A DNA stretch of 12,923 nucleotides from Salinivirga sp964413185 (GTDB lineage Bacteria > Bacteroidota > Bacteroidia > Bacteroidales > Salinivirgaceae): NCBI GenBank assembly GCA_964413185.1, contig CAYPSX010000112.1, forward strand, positions 1-12,923. Reading direction: 5' to 3'. A program made the position numbers and the translations under genes. Of this stretch, positions 6,248 through 12,923 are shown piece after piece (position 1 is the stretch's first letter; each line of letters begins with the position of its first letter). The notes under the pieces were generated by a model. It was not told the origin of the DNA and ran no database searches. It saw nothing but the letters and a program-made list of their open reading frames with translations.

Positions 6248-7642
6248 ATGAAGGAAATGCAACATACGCTAAAGCATAGCGTAACATTCAAAGGAATGGG
6301 AATACATACCGGGCACGAGGTAACTATGAAAGTGAACCCTGCCGATGCAGGCCACGGAATTGTTTTTACCCGTACCGATTTAGATAAAGACAATAAGGTT
6401 CCGGCACTGGCCGAAAATGTAATAGATACTTCTCGCGGAACGACCATCAGCAAAAACGATGTAACCATTCACACCATTGAGCATTTGATGGCTGCACTGC
6501 ACGGTTGTCGCATCGATAATGCATTGATTGAGATCGATGCTGATGAAATTCCCATTATGGACGGAAGTTCATTCTTTTTTGTCGAAGAATTCAAAAAAAC
6601 CGGCAATCAGGAGCAAGACCAGGAGCGGGAGTATCATATTATTAAAGAAAAAGTAGAATTTACAGTGCCTGATAAAGGTATCGAAATTTGCATTTATCCC
6701 GATGATCATTTCAGTGTAGATGTAATGATCGAATACAATTCAAAAGTGCTGGGACATCAGTTTGCAAGCTTACAACATATCGACCAGTTTAGTGAGAATG
6801 TATCCAAAGCCCGGACATTTGCGTTTTGGCACGAGCTTGAATTTTTATTCAACAACAATCTCATTCGCGGCGGAAGCCTCGACAACGCCATTGTAGTAGT
6901 CGAAAACGAAGTTCCCCAGGCCGATGTTGACCGTTTGGCAGGGCTGTTCAACAAGCCTTCCATTGAAGTGAAAGAAGGTTATTTGAACAACCTGGAGCTG
7001 CATTATCCAAACGAGCCTGCACGACATAAACTGCTCGACCTAATAGGCGACTTCATGTTGATCGGAAAACCCCTCAAAGGGAAAGTCGTAGCCAAACGTC
7101 CCGGGCATTTTGCCAATACAGAGATTGCCAAACAAATTCGCAAAGAAATTAAGAAAAATCAGAAAAAAGGCGTTGCGCCCAATTTCGATCTCAATAAAGA
7201 ACCTGTATACGACGTAGTTAAAATTCAGGAGAAATTGCCACATCGCCCGCCATTTCTTTTTGTCGATAAAGTATTGCACCTCGATCAGGAGCGTGTGGTC
7301 GGTGTGAAAAATGTAACCATGAATGAACCGTTTTTTGTAGGTCATTTTCCGGGAGCTCCAGTAATGCCGGGTGTACTGCAAATAGAAGCCATGGCACAAG
7401 TGGGAGGAATTCTTGTGCTCAATACAGTGGAAGATCCCGAGAATTATTTGACCTACTTCCTGAAAATTGACGGAGTAAAATTTAAAAAAATGGTGAGGCC
7501 CGGAGATACAATTGTTTTCGAACTGAAACTGCTTGAACCCATACGCCGGGGACTTGCCCACATGTATGGCAAAGCCTGGGTTGGCGATGAAATGGTAATG
7601 GAGGCGGAATTGATGGCGCAAATTGTCAAAGAAAAAAAATAA
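6248..7642 (+). CDS. lpxC/fabZ: Bifunctional UDP-3-O-acyl-GlcNAc deacetylase / 3-hydroxyacyl-ACP dehydratase
   Basis: This 464-residue cytoplasmic fusion is typical of Bacteroidota. LpxC (about 1-310) removes the N-acetyl group from UDP-3-O-acyl-GlcNAc, the committed step of lipid A synthesis. HTIEHL supplies Glu78 and zinc ligand His79, RHKLLDLIGD supplies His260 and Asp264, and RPGH supplies the catalytic-type His287. FabZ (about 318-464) dehydrates 3-hydroxyacyl-ACP in fatty-acid elongation. It opens with LPHRPPFLFVDKV (330-342) and carries the catalytic pair His366 (VGHFPG) and Glu380 (QIEAMAQ), with the 14-residue spacing usual for FabZ. All key residues expected in both domains are present, so both activities are probably intact. 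lpxA follows after 14 nt. The adjacent lpxD often seen in Bacteroidota is not upstream here. Confidence 0.97.
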   Translation: MKEMQHTLKHSVTFKGMGIHTGHEVTMKVNPADAGHGIVFTRTDLDKDNKVPALAENVIDTSRGTTISKNDVTIHTIEHLMAALHGCRIDNALIEIDADEIPIMDGSSFFFVEEFKKTGNQEQDQEREYHIIKEKVEFTVPDKGIEICIYPDDHFSVDVMIEYNSKVLGHQFASLQHIDQFSENVSKARTFAFWHELEFLFNNNLIRGGSLDNAIVVVENEVPQADVDRLAGLFNKPSIEVKEGYLNNLELHYPNEPARHKLLDLIGDFMLIGKPLKGKVVAKRPGHFANTEIAKQIRKEIKKNQKKGVAPNFDLNKEPVYDVVKIQEKLPHRPPFLFVDKVLHLDQERVVGVKNVTMNEPFFVGHFPGAPVMPGVLQIEAMAQVGGILVLNTVEDPENYLTYFLKIDGVKFKKMVRPGDTIVFELKLLEPIRRGLAHMYGKAWVGDEMVMEAELMAQIVKEKK

Positions 7643-7656
7643 TTAACCCTTGATCT

Positions 7657-8439
7657 ATGAGTACAAACCTCGCAAATATTCATCCTGAAGCGAAAATCGG
7701 AAAAGACGTCATTATTTCACCCTTCACAACCATCGAAAAAGATGTAGAAATAGGCGACGGCACATGGGTTGGTCCCAATGTAACCATTATGGAAGGTGCC
7801 CGTATCGGTAAAAACAATAAAATTTTCCCGGGAGCCGTAATTAGCGCTATCCCGCAGGATTTGAAATTCCAGGGAGAAAAAACAACTGTCGAAATTGGCG
7901 ATAACAATACATTTCGTGAGTGCGTGACCATTAATCGCGGAACAAATGCCAAAGGCAAAACCGTTGTTGGAAGCAATAATTTACTCATGGCATATACCCA
8001 TGTAGCTCACGACTGCATATTGAATAACAACATCATTATAGCCAACAGCACACAGCTTGCCGGAGAAGTTATTATTGAGGATTTTGCCATTATTGGCGGC
8101 ATGTCTGCCATTCATCAGTTTTGTCATCTGGGTGCACACGTAATGGTGTCGGGTGGTTCGCTTATTGGAAAAGATATTCCCCCTTATGTAAAAGCTGCCA
8201 GAAATCCTATTTCTTATGCCGGAGTAAATTCAATCGGCCTGCGACGCAGAAAATATACAAACGAAAAAATACAGGAAATACAGGATATTTACCGCATCAT
8301 TTTCCTCAAAGGAATGAACAACAGCGATGCCGTAAAATTTGTCGAAGCTGAAATGCCCGCCAGCAAAGAACGAGACGAAATTATCTTGTTCGTAAAAAAC
8401 TCAAAACGTGGTATTATGAAGGGATATTTCCCGGAGTAA
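7657..8439 (+). CDS. lpxA: UDP-N-acetylglucosamine O-acyltransferase
   Basis: This 260-residue protein has the usual length for LpxA, which moves a 3-hydroxyacyl chain from ACP to the 3-OH of UDP-GlcNAc as the first step of lipid A synthesis. Residues about 8-185 are hexapeptide repeats forming a left-handed beta helix. YTHVAHDC (113-120) contains His118, equivalent to the E. coli general base His125, and His115, equivalent to His122. The signature FAIIGGMSAIHQF and the IPPYVKAARNP segment leading into the helical C-terminal domain are both clear. Acyl-chain length cannot be judged safely by eye. The gene lies 14 nt after lpxC/fabZ, so the two form an operon in which LpxA makes the substrate of LpxC. 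A strong terminator follows. Confidence 0.97.
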   Translation: MSTNLANIHPEAKIGKDVIISPFTTIEKDVEIGDGTWVGPNVTIMEGARIGKNNKIFPGAVISAIPQDLKFQGEKTTVEIGDNNTFRECVTINRGTNAKGKTVVGSNNLLMAYTHVAHDCILNNNIIIANSTQLAGEVIIEDFAIIGGMSAIHQFCHLGAHVMVSGGSLIGKDIPPYVKAARNPISYAGVNSIGLRRRKYTNEKIQEIQDIYRIIFLKGMNNSDAVKFVEAEMPASKERDEIILFVKNSKRGIMKGYFPE

Positions 8440-8462
8440 TAACTAGATAATTAAAGATGTAG

Positions 8463-8487
8463 AGCCGGTAGAAACCGGCTTTTTTTA
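8463..8487 (+). terminator. Rho-independent terminator of the lpxC/fabZ-lpxA operon
   Basis: There is a perfect 7-bp stem, AGCCGGT (8463-8469) with ACCGGCT (8474-8480), closed by an AGAA loop and followed by a run of Ts to 8486. It lies 24 nt after the lpxA stop codon. Confidence 0.9.
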
Positions 8488-8637
8488 TTCCCCAGCGGTT
8501 TTTGCATCTTGCCAAAGAATAAACTACTTCGTTTAATCTGTAAACCTTACTTGGCATCAAGCCCTTGTTCATGTAAAAAATTGCGACGGGAAAACATAAT
8601 TCAATATTAACCGTTTGTATACCAAACACATTATACT

Positions 8638-9072
8638 ATGGGTATTGGAAAGAGTATTATAGCGGTTATCTTATTGTCGGCAATTTTATATAGTTGTGGC
8701 GTTAAACAAAAACTGGCTGCGCCCAAAGATTTTGATCAGTTTCACGAACAATTTTATTCTGATAGCATATTTCATTACAGGCGCATAAATTTTCCTTTGG
8801 AAGTACATGAACACCACGGACATGTAAAGACAGATCCCGGGGCTGAGCAAGACACAAGTGGTGAGGTTAAGCAGTATACAGCAGCAACGCTGCCGCGTAT
8901 GCTCCGTAAAATTGAAGACTATCCGGATCATTACGCCACAAAGTTCGTAAAAACAGAAACCGGAATTGAGGAGTGGATTTACATCCCCAATTCCGGTTAT
9001 ATCGAAAAACGGTTTTTTTCACGCATGAAGAACCGTTGGTATTTACTTCGTGTGAATATTCTCGATTATTAG
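8638..9072 (+). CDS. Small lipoprotein, possibly DUF4348-like
   Basis: This is a 144-residue protein with a lipoprotein signal of about 20 residues ending in LYSC (Cys20), so it is predicted to be lipid-anchored in the envelope. The mature part has FDQFHEQFYSDSIFHYRRI (32-50), a pattern that reminds me of the DUF4348 lipoproteins of Bacteroidales, but this is a tentative resemblance. A central charged stretch with HEHHGH is followed by a C-terminal region rich in Trp, Tyr and Phe (EEWIYIP, NRWYLLRVN). No catalytic motif is recognised. It stands alone: a terminator separates it from lpxA, and its stop codon overlaps that of the convergent minus-strand gene. Function is unknown. Confidence 0.75.
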   Translation: MGIGKSIIAVILLSAILYSCGVKQKLAAPKDFDQFHEQFYSDSIFHYRRINFPLEVHEHHGHVKTDPGAEQDTSGEVKQYTAATLPRMLRKIEDYPDHYATKFVKTETGIEEWIYIPNSGYIEKRFFSRMKNRWYLLRVNILDY

Positions 9073-10319
9073 TCTTTTATACATCGAACAGACATTCCTC
9101 TGTTTTTATCCGAAGTTCCGGTTTCAATCGTATCTGTGTTGTAATACAGTTTGCGATGATAAGCGCTATTATTTAATGTATCTGTTGCGTCTGCTGTAGC
9201 AGACCAAAAATAGGCTGCATCTCCAATTAAGCCATAATACCCAAAATAACCACTGCGTTCGCTGGCCGGGTAGGCAGAAAAACCGTAAATATCGGTGCCG
9301 TTTCCGGGGGCTGTCCAGCCTTTTGCTGTTTTTAAGGTTAATCCTGCAATGCTATCGTTGCCGACAAAATTTTCCAGTTCATCCCACTCTTCGTTTGTTG
9401 GCACATGCCAGCCGTCAGGACACAAATTTCCGGTTTCCACTGCATAATAATTATAAAGTGCGCCATAAGACTCCGGTAACGTATCCGGATCATTTTCATA
9501 CCAGCAGTATGCTCCCAATGTATCAGCAGCCCAGTTTGCATTGGTGTCAATCTTGGTAATAGGCTGAGCATCTGTGTAAATAGTCGAACGCAAGTTTTCT
9601 GCCAGCCAGGTTTGATCGCCAATTTCAACTGTCGGGTAATTATTGCCATCGGCATCTGTTGCCGGTGTAAAATTAAATGTAACCGTAGTATCTCCGGTTA
9701 GCGTTAAGGGTACAACGTTAATATAGTCTCCGCTATATCCTTTAAAATGCAGCAGGGTACCTTTGTCATAGTTAAAATAATCAAGGTCTTTGGTGTTTTT
9801 TCTTGTGGGCGAAATATTTTCTACTCTTTCAGTACCATTATATGAAATGTTGATATTGTTACTGCTACTGAAGTTCCTACTTACAACTTTCCCGGCGTAT
9901 TGATAACCGTTAGCCTTAACCGCAATGGTATAAACACCACCTCCTAAGCCGCTAAGGTTAAAACTTGCAATTCCACTTCGTAAATATTGGTTAGTTTGAT
10001 GCATTAACCTTCCTGAAATATCATATACTGCAACGATGGCATTCCCCGTCTGTTGAACACTAAATGAAATTGTTGCATTGCTAAAAACCGGGTTGGGATA
10101 TATTTCCAAAGGCTTTTCGTTGAGCTGAACATCAGCAATACCTATTACGATTATATCTGAACCGGAAACGGTTTCTGTGGTGTTATTGTTTACATTGTAG
10201 ACTACAACAGAGTCAACTGTGGATGCGGCACCACTTCCTTCAAACGAAACTTCATAATTCTGACCTGAAAGACCTGAGATAATGAATATCAACAACGCTA
10301 TCAAACTAATTTTTCTCAT
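9069..10319 (-). CDS. Exported protein with internal T9SS-sorting-like module and FISUMP domain
   Basis: This 416-residue protein has an N-terminal signal peptide (MRKISLIALLIFIISGLSGQ, 1-20). Residues about 22-62 form a short beta-rich segment. Residues about 68-147 (LEIYPNP, YDISGRL, LGGGVYTIAVKANG, GKVV) look like a Bacteroidota type IX secretion sorting module. Residues about 222-416 match the Fibrobacter succinogenes major paralogous (FISUMP) domain, with IGDQTWLAENLR, GALYNYYAV, CPDGWHVPTNEEWDELE, YFWSAT and a terminal GMSVRCIKD. The domain resembles lectin-like/SUMF-type folds and its function is not established. Oddly, the sorting-like module is internal rather than at the C-terminus, so it may not direct secretion. 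The protein is probably exported or surface-located. The gene is monocistronic and divergent from gatE. Confidence 0.85.
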   Translation of the reverse strand: MRKISLIALLIFIISGLSGQNYEVSFEGSGAASTVDSVVVYNVNNNTTETVSGSDIIVIGIADVQLNEKPLEIYPNPVFSNATISFSVQQTGNAIVAVYDISGRLMHQTNQYLRSGIASFNLSGLGGGVYTIAVKANGYQYAGKVVSRNFSSSNNINISYNGTERVENISPTRKNTKDLDYFNYDKGTLLHFKGYSGDYINVVPLTLTGDTTVTFNFTPATDADGNNYPTVEIGDQTWLAENLRSTIYTDAQPITKIDTNANWAADTLGAYCWYENDPDTLPESYGALYNYYAVETGNLCPDGWHVPTNEEWDELENFVGNDSIAGLTLKTAKGWTAPGNGTDIYGFSAYPASERSGYFGYYGLIGDAAYFWSATADATDTLNNSAYHRKLYYNTDTIETGTSDKNRGMSVRCIKD

Positions 10320-10415
10320 TATTTTGCAATTTTATATTTAGTAAAAATTTCAGTTGCTCTTGTACAGCAACAAATTCCGGGTTGAAAAACGGTGCAAGTT
10401 AATGTTTTCTCATGA

Positions 10416-10444
10416 TTTATCAAACCGCAGAATTTGATCATAAA
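10416..10444. repeat. Imperfect A/T-rich inverted repeat in the divergent promoter region
   Basis: TTTATCAAA (10416-10424) pairs with TTTG-atc-ATAAA (10433-10444) if three bases bulge, around an 8-nt loop. It sits just upstream of the -33 box of the proposed gatE promoter, where an operator could lie. A/T-rich pairing of this kind may arise by chance. Confidence 0.25.
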
Positions 10445-10452
10445 TGTAAAAT

Positions 10453-10483
10453 TTTGTCGTTAACAAACTGTTCACTATATTTA
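10453..10483 (+). promoter_or_regulatory. Bacteroidota-type promoter upstream of gatE
   Basis: TTTG at 10453-10456 is an exact -33 box. After 19 nt, TATATTTA at 10476-10483 matches the -7 consensus TAnnTTTG at all but the last base. Transcription would start near 10490, giving a leader of about 55 nt to the gatE ATG at 10547. This is the best match to the Bacteroides-type consensus that I found in the window. Confidence 0.5.
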
Positions 10484-10546
10484 ATGTCTTTTAGAATGGT
10501 GATGTTTCAGTAATCTGCCATTAACCAATCACTCAAACAGGATATT

Positions 10547-12520
10547 ATGAAAGATAATTTCAGTCCCAAAGCCAATTACGAAGCTACCCAAAAAAAAATT
10601 GGCTATCAAACCCGAAAAAAATCTGATCAAAAAACGTACGACCGCATTGGGTTTATGTCAGGTTTGGAGGTTCATCAACAATTAAAAACCCGGTACAAAC
10701 TGTTTTGTCGTTGCCCGGCAGGTATTTACCACAGCGACGACAATTACGATGCTGAGCTTGTACGCCACATGCGCCCCACGCTCAGTGAGTTGGGCGAGTA
10801 CGATGGTACGGCTCTGATGGAATTCAAAACGCGAAAAAACATTTTTTATCGAATCAACAATGAAAATGCCTGCACTTACGAAGTCGATGACACTCCGCCA
10901 TTTCTCATGGATCAGGAGGCCCTGGGCATTGCGCTTGAAATTTCGTTACTTTCCAAACTTAATATCGTAGGCGAAGTTCACATTACACGCAAACAATACC
11001 TCGATGGCAGCATTCCCACCGGCTTCCAGCGAACGGCTATTTTAGGTGTTGAAGGCACCATTGAATTAAAAAACAAAACTGTGCGGCTCATTCAGCTTAG
11101 TATTGAAGAAGATTCGTGCCGCGAAATATCCGACATTGGACACAACCGTGTGTACAAAACCGACCGATTGGGTATGCCACTCATTGAAACGGTTACATAC
11201 CCGGATATGACCAATCCCGATGAGGTGAAAGAAGCCTGCGACTATATCCGTTTCCTGAACCGCAGTACAGGAAAAGTGCTTACCGGGCCGGGAGCCGGTC
11301 GCGAAGATGTAAACGTAAGCTGCAAAGGCGGTACGCGTGTTGAAATTAAAGGCGTTTCGCACACAAAGTGGATTCCCGAACTTACACACAATGAAGCATT
11401 TCGGCAATGGGCATTGCTGGCTATCCGCGATGAGCTGAAATCGCGAAATTTGGATGTGAAAAAATGGAAAATCAATCATCAATATATAAATCCTGAAAAA
11501 GCAGAAATAAGCGAGAAGTTCAAAGCGCAATATCTGGCTGCCGGTGAGCAGCTTGTCGCAGTGGTGCTGCCCGATTTCAAGGGCATTTTATCGCACTTTA
11601 CACAACCCGGTAAAATGTTTGCCGATGAACTGGCCGACCGCCTCAAGGTGGTAGCTTGTTTGGAGCGCCCCAACATGTTCCACACAGAGGAAATTAACCC
11701 GACGTTTGATAAAAAATTCTGGGAACAGGTCAAAAAAACATTGAAAGCCGGCGAAAACGATGCGCTGATGGTTTTTCGCGGCCCCGAAGACGATGTGAAA
11801 ACAGCCCTGGAAACCATTCAGGAACGTTGCGAAATGGCTTTTGATGGTGTGCCCAAAGAAACCCGTAAATCGTTCCCCAACGGAACCACAATATTCGAGC
11901 GCGTACTGCCCGGAGCCGATCGCATGTACCCCGATACCGATTCCGCGCCGATTCCGCTCAGCGAGGAGTATATTGAAACACTCCGTGCAAATATGCCAAA
12001 CGACATTATTGAACGGTATAAACAACTCAAAAAGTGGAATATTCCTGAAGATACGTACCACTATATTTTGAGTAAAAACCTGTATCCGCATATTCAGAAG
12101 GTGATTAATGACTATAAGTACGATCCGAAATTTACAGGAACATTTTTCGGACATTACCTGAAATATGTAGAAGGCCATTACAAAGCAGGCCGCAATTTCG
12201 ATTACCGCATTGTTGCAGGGCTTTTTAAATTTGTAAAAGAGCGAAAGCTGGCCTCAAATATACTGTATGCCATGCTCCCCATTATTTATGAGCAACCACA
12301 AATGGAATTTGAATCTGTTTTAACAGATGTGCGATATAAACAGCATAGTATGGAAGAAATTTTAGCCCCGGTAGATTTTCTCAGGGAGAAGTTTCGCGAA
12401 ATTGGCCGCAAGCAGTTGCCTGAAACCGAAAATAACTGGATAATGGGCGAATTGCGCCACAGGGCAATGGGAAATATCGGCTACGCACAATTAATGAAGG
12501 AATTAAACAAGAAAAATTAG
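10547..12520 (+). CDS. gatE: Glu-tRNA(Gln) amidotransferase subunit E (archaeal type)
   Basis: This 657-residue protein is slightly longer than typical archaeal GatE because of an N-terminal extension of about 30 residues. GatE, with GatD, converts Glu-tRNA(Gln) to Gln-tRNA(Gln): it recognises the tRNA, phosphorylates the Glu side chain with ATP and receives ammonia from GatD. Motifs of the GatB/GatE cradle are clear: GLEVHQQL (39-46), LFCRCP (52-57), ITRKQYLDGSIPTGFQR (146-162), LSIEEDS (184-190), GPGAGREDVNVSC (247-259) and GTRVEIKGV (262-270). About 320-440 corresponds to the AspRS-like insertion that separates GatE from bacterial GatB. PGADRMYPDTDSAPI (455-469) follows, then the helical tail. 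The insertion, the length and the adjacent gatD make GatB very unlikely. The start at 10547 follows a good promoter. Finding it in a Bacteroidota context is unusual. Confidence 0.9.
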   Translation: MKDNFSPKANYEATQKKIGYQTRKKSDQKTYDRIGFMSGLEVHQQLKTRYKLFCRCPAGIYHSDDNYDAELVRHMRPTLSELGEYDGTALMEFKTRKNIFYRINNENACTYEVDDTPPFLMDQEALGIALEISLLSKLNIVGEVHITRKQYLDGSIPTGFQRTAILGVEGTIELKNKTVRLIQLSIEEDSCREISDIGHNRVYKTDRLGMPLIETVTYPDMTNPDEVKEACDYIRFLNRSTGKVLTGPGAGREDVNVSCKGGTRVEIKGVSHTKWIPELTHNEAFRQWALLAIRDELKSRNLDVKKWKINHQYINPEKAEISEKFKAQYLAAGEQLVAVVLPDFKGILSHFTQPGKMFADELADRLKVVACLERPNMFHTEEINPTFDKKFWEQVKKTLKAGENDALMVFRGPEDDVKTALETIQERCEMAFDGVPKETRKSFPNGTTIFERVLPGADRMYPDTDSAPIPLSEEYIETLRANMPNDIIERYKQLKKWNIPEDTYHYILSKNLYPHIQKVINDYKYDPKFTGTFFGHYLKYVEGHYKAGRNFDYRIVAGLFKFVKERKLASNILYAMLPIIYEQPQMEFESVLTDVRYKQHSMEEILAPVDFLREKFREIGRKQLPETENNWIMGELRHRAMGNIGYAQLMKELNKKN

Positions 12521-12524
12521 CATC

Positions 12525-12923
12525 ATGGACAACGATATATTTCAAGGTTACACGGGAAAAGCACTGGCAGTACTCAAAAAATACCATGTTCGCGTTTGGG
12601 GAAAAGCCCAGATGGAAACCACACGCGGTAAATTTGAAGGTACAGTATTGCCACGCGCCGAGCATCAGGACGATGAGCATATTGTAATGAAAATTGCCAC
12701 CGGGTACAACATCGGCATCGACATTAACACCATCAACACCATGAAAGAAGTGGGCTACAGCAAAGCCAACTATGCCATTCCCGAGCAGGAGTTTCCGTAT
12801 TCCGACGGGCTTCCGGGCGTAAAACTTTTCGGTACAGGCGGAACCATTGCTTCGCGCCTCGATTACCGTACCGGTGCTGTAATTCCTGCATTTTCGCCCG
12901 GTGAACTTTACGGCGCTGTACCC
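12525..12923 (+). CDS. gatD: Glu-tRNA(Gln) amidotransferase subunit D (archaeal type), N-terminal part
   Basis: The gene begins at ATG 12525, 4 nt after the gatE stop, and runs open through 133 codons off the window end. Residues about 5-70 form the GatD-specific N-terminal beta domain, with GYTGKALAVLKKY, TTRGKFEGTVLPRAE and TGYNIGIDI. Residues 98 onward begin the L-asparaginase-like glutaminase domain. GTGGTIAS (103-110) carries the first catalytic threonine, and RLDYRTGAVIPAFSPGEL (111-128) is the GatD form of this region rather than that of free L-asparaginase. GatD hydrolyses glutamine and passes ammonia to GatE. The N-terminal domain and the gatE neighbour distinguish it from AnsA/AnsB. 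The later catalytic residues lie outside the window, so activity cannot be confirmed. Confidence 0.9.
   Translation, partial: MDNDIFQGYTGKALAVLKKYHVRVWGKAQMETTRGKFEGTVLPRAEHQDDEHIVMKIATGYNIGIDINTINTMKEVGYSKANYAIPEQEFPYSDGLPGVKLFGTGGTIASRLDYRTGAVIPAFSPGELYGAVP

Noticed and set aside
8613..8627. GTTTG-TATAC-CAAAC inverted repeat before the small lipoprotein
   Set aside because: The 5-bp arms are short and A/T-rich, with no supporting promoter geometry; chance is a sufficient explanation.
10547..12520. Assignment as bacterial GatB
   Set aside because: The length of 657 residues, the AspRS-like insertion between about 320 and 440, and the immediately following gatD fit GatE. Bacterial GatB is roughly 480 residues and partners with GatA and GatC.
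12525..12923. Free L-asparaginase (AnsA-like)
   Set aside because: The GatD-type N-terminal domain precedes the asparaginase-like motif, and the gene sits 4 nt after gatE.
1..12923. CRISPR array, tRNA/rRNA genes, transposases or prophage genes
   Set aside because: I looked for regular direct repeats, tRNA-like cloverleaf ends and transposase or integrase motifs and saw none.

Overview
The window looks like a chromosomal segment of a Gram-negative Bacteroidota bacterium, probably Bacteroidales/Marinilabiliales-like, although I cannot fix the genus. The evidence is a fused LpxC-FabZ gene (a Bacteroidota hallmark), a Bacteroidota-type TonB-dependent receptor tail, a FISUMP-domain protein with a T9SS-sorting-like module, several lipoprotein signals, and promoter-like TTTG/TAnnTTTG boxes. 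Protein calls rest on motif recognition by eye; no database search was run.

Layout. (1) 3-632: C-terminal end of a TonB-dependent outer-membrane receptor, cut by the window edge. (2) 633-941: a gene-free stretch with a possible terminator, a possible promoter, two interlocked inverted repeats and a perfect 16-bp direct repeat. (3) 942-5796: a tight three-gene operon. It encodes a Memo-AMMECR1 fusion lipoprotein, the AmmeMemoRadiSam radical SAM enzyme with an unusual N-terminal membrane segment, and a polytopic membrane protein with a degenerate spermidine-synthase-like domain. (4) 5797-6247: 451 bp with a REP-like palindrome and candidate divergent promoter boxes. (5) 6248-8439: lpxC/fabZ then lpxA, the early steps of lipid A synthesis plus fatty-acid dehydration, closed by a clear Rho-independent terminator. 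(6) 8638-9072: a small lipoprotein. It converges on, and shares stop-codon bases with, a minus-strand FISUMP/T9SS-like exported protein (9069-10319). (7) 10320-12923: a regulatory gap with a good Bacteroidota-type promoter, followed by gatE and the start of gatD.

Two systems stand out. The first is gatE-gatD. GatDE is the Glu-tRNA(Gln) amidotransferase classically described as archaeal, while bacteria use GatCAB, so a well-conserved two-gene GatDE operon in a Bacteroidota context suggests ancient or lateral acquisition. The second is the AmmeMemoRadiSam operon, in which all three products carry export or membrane signals. That points to an envelope-located version of a system whose function is still unclear.
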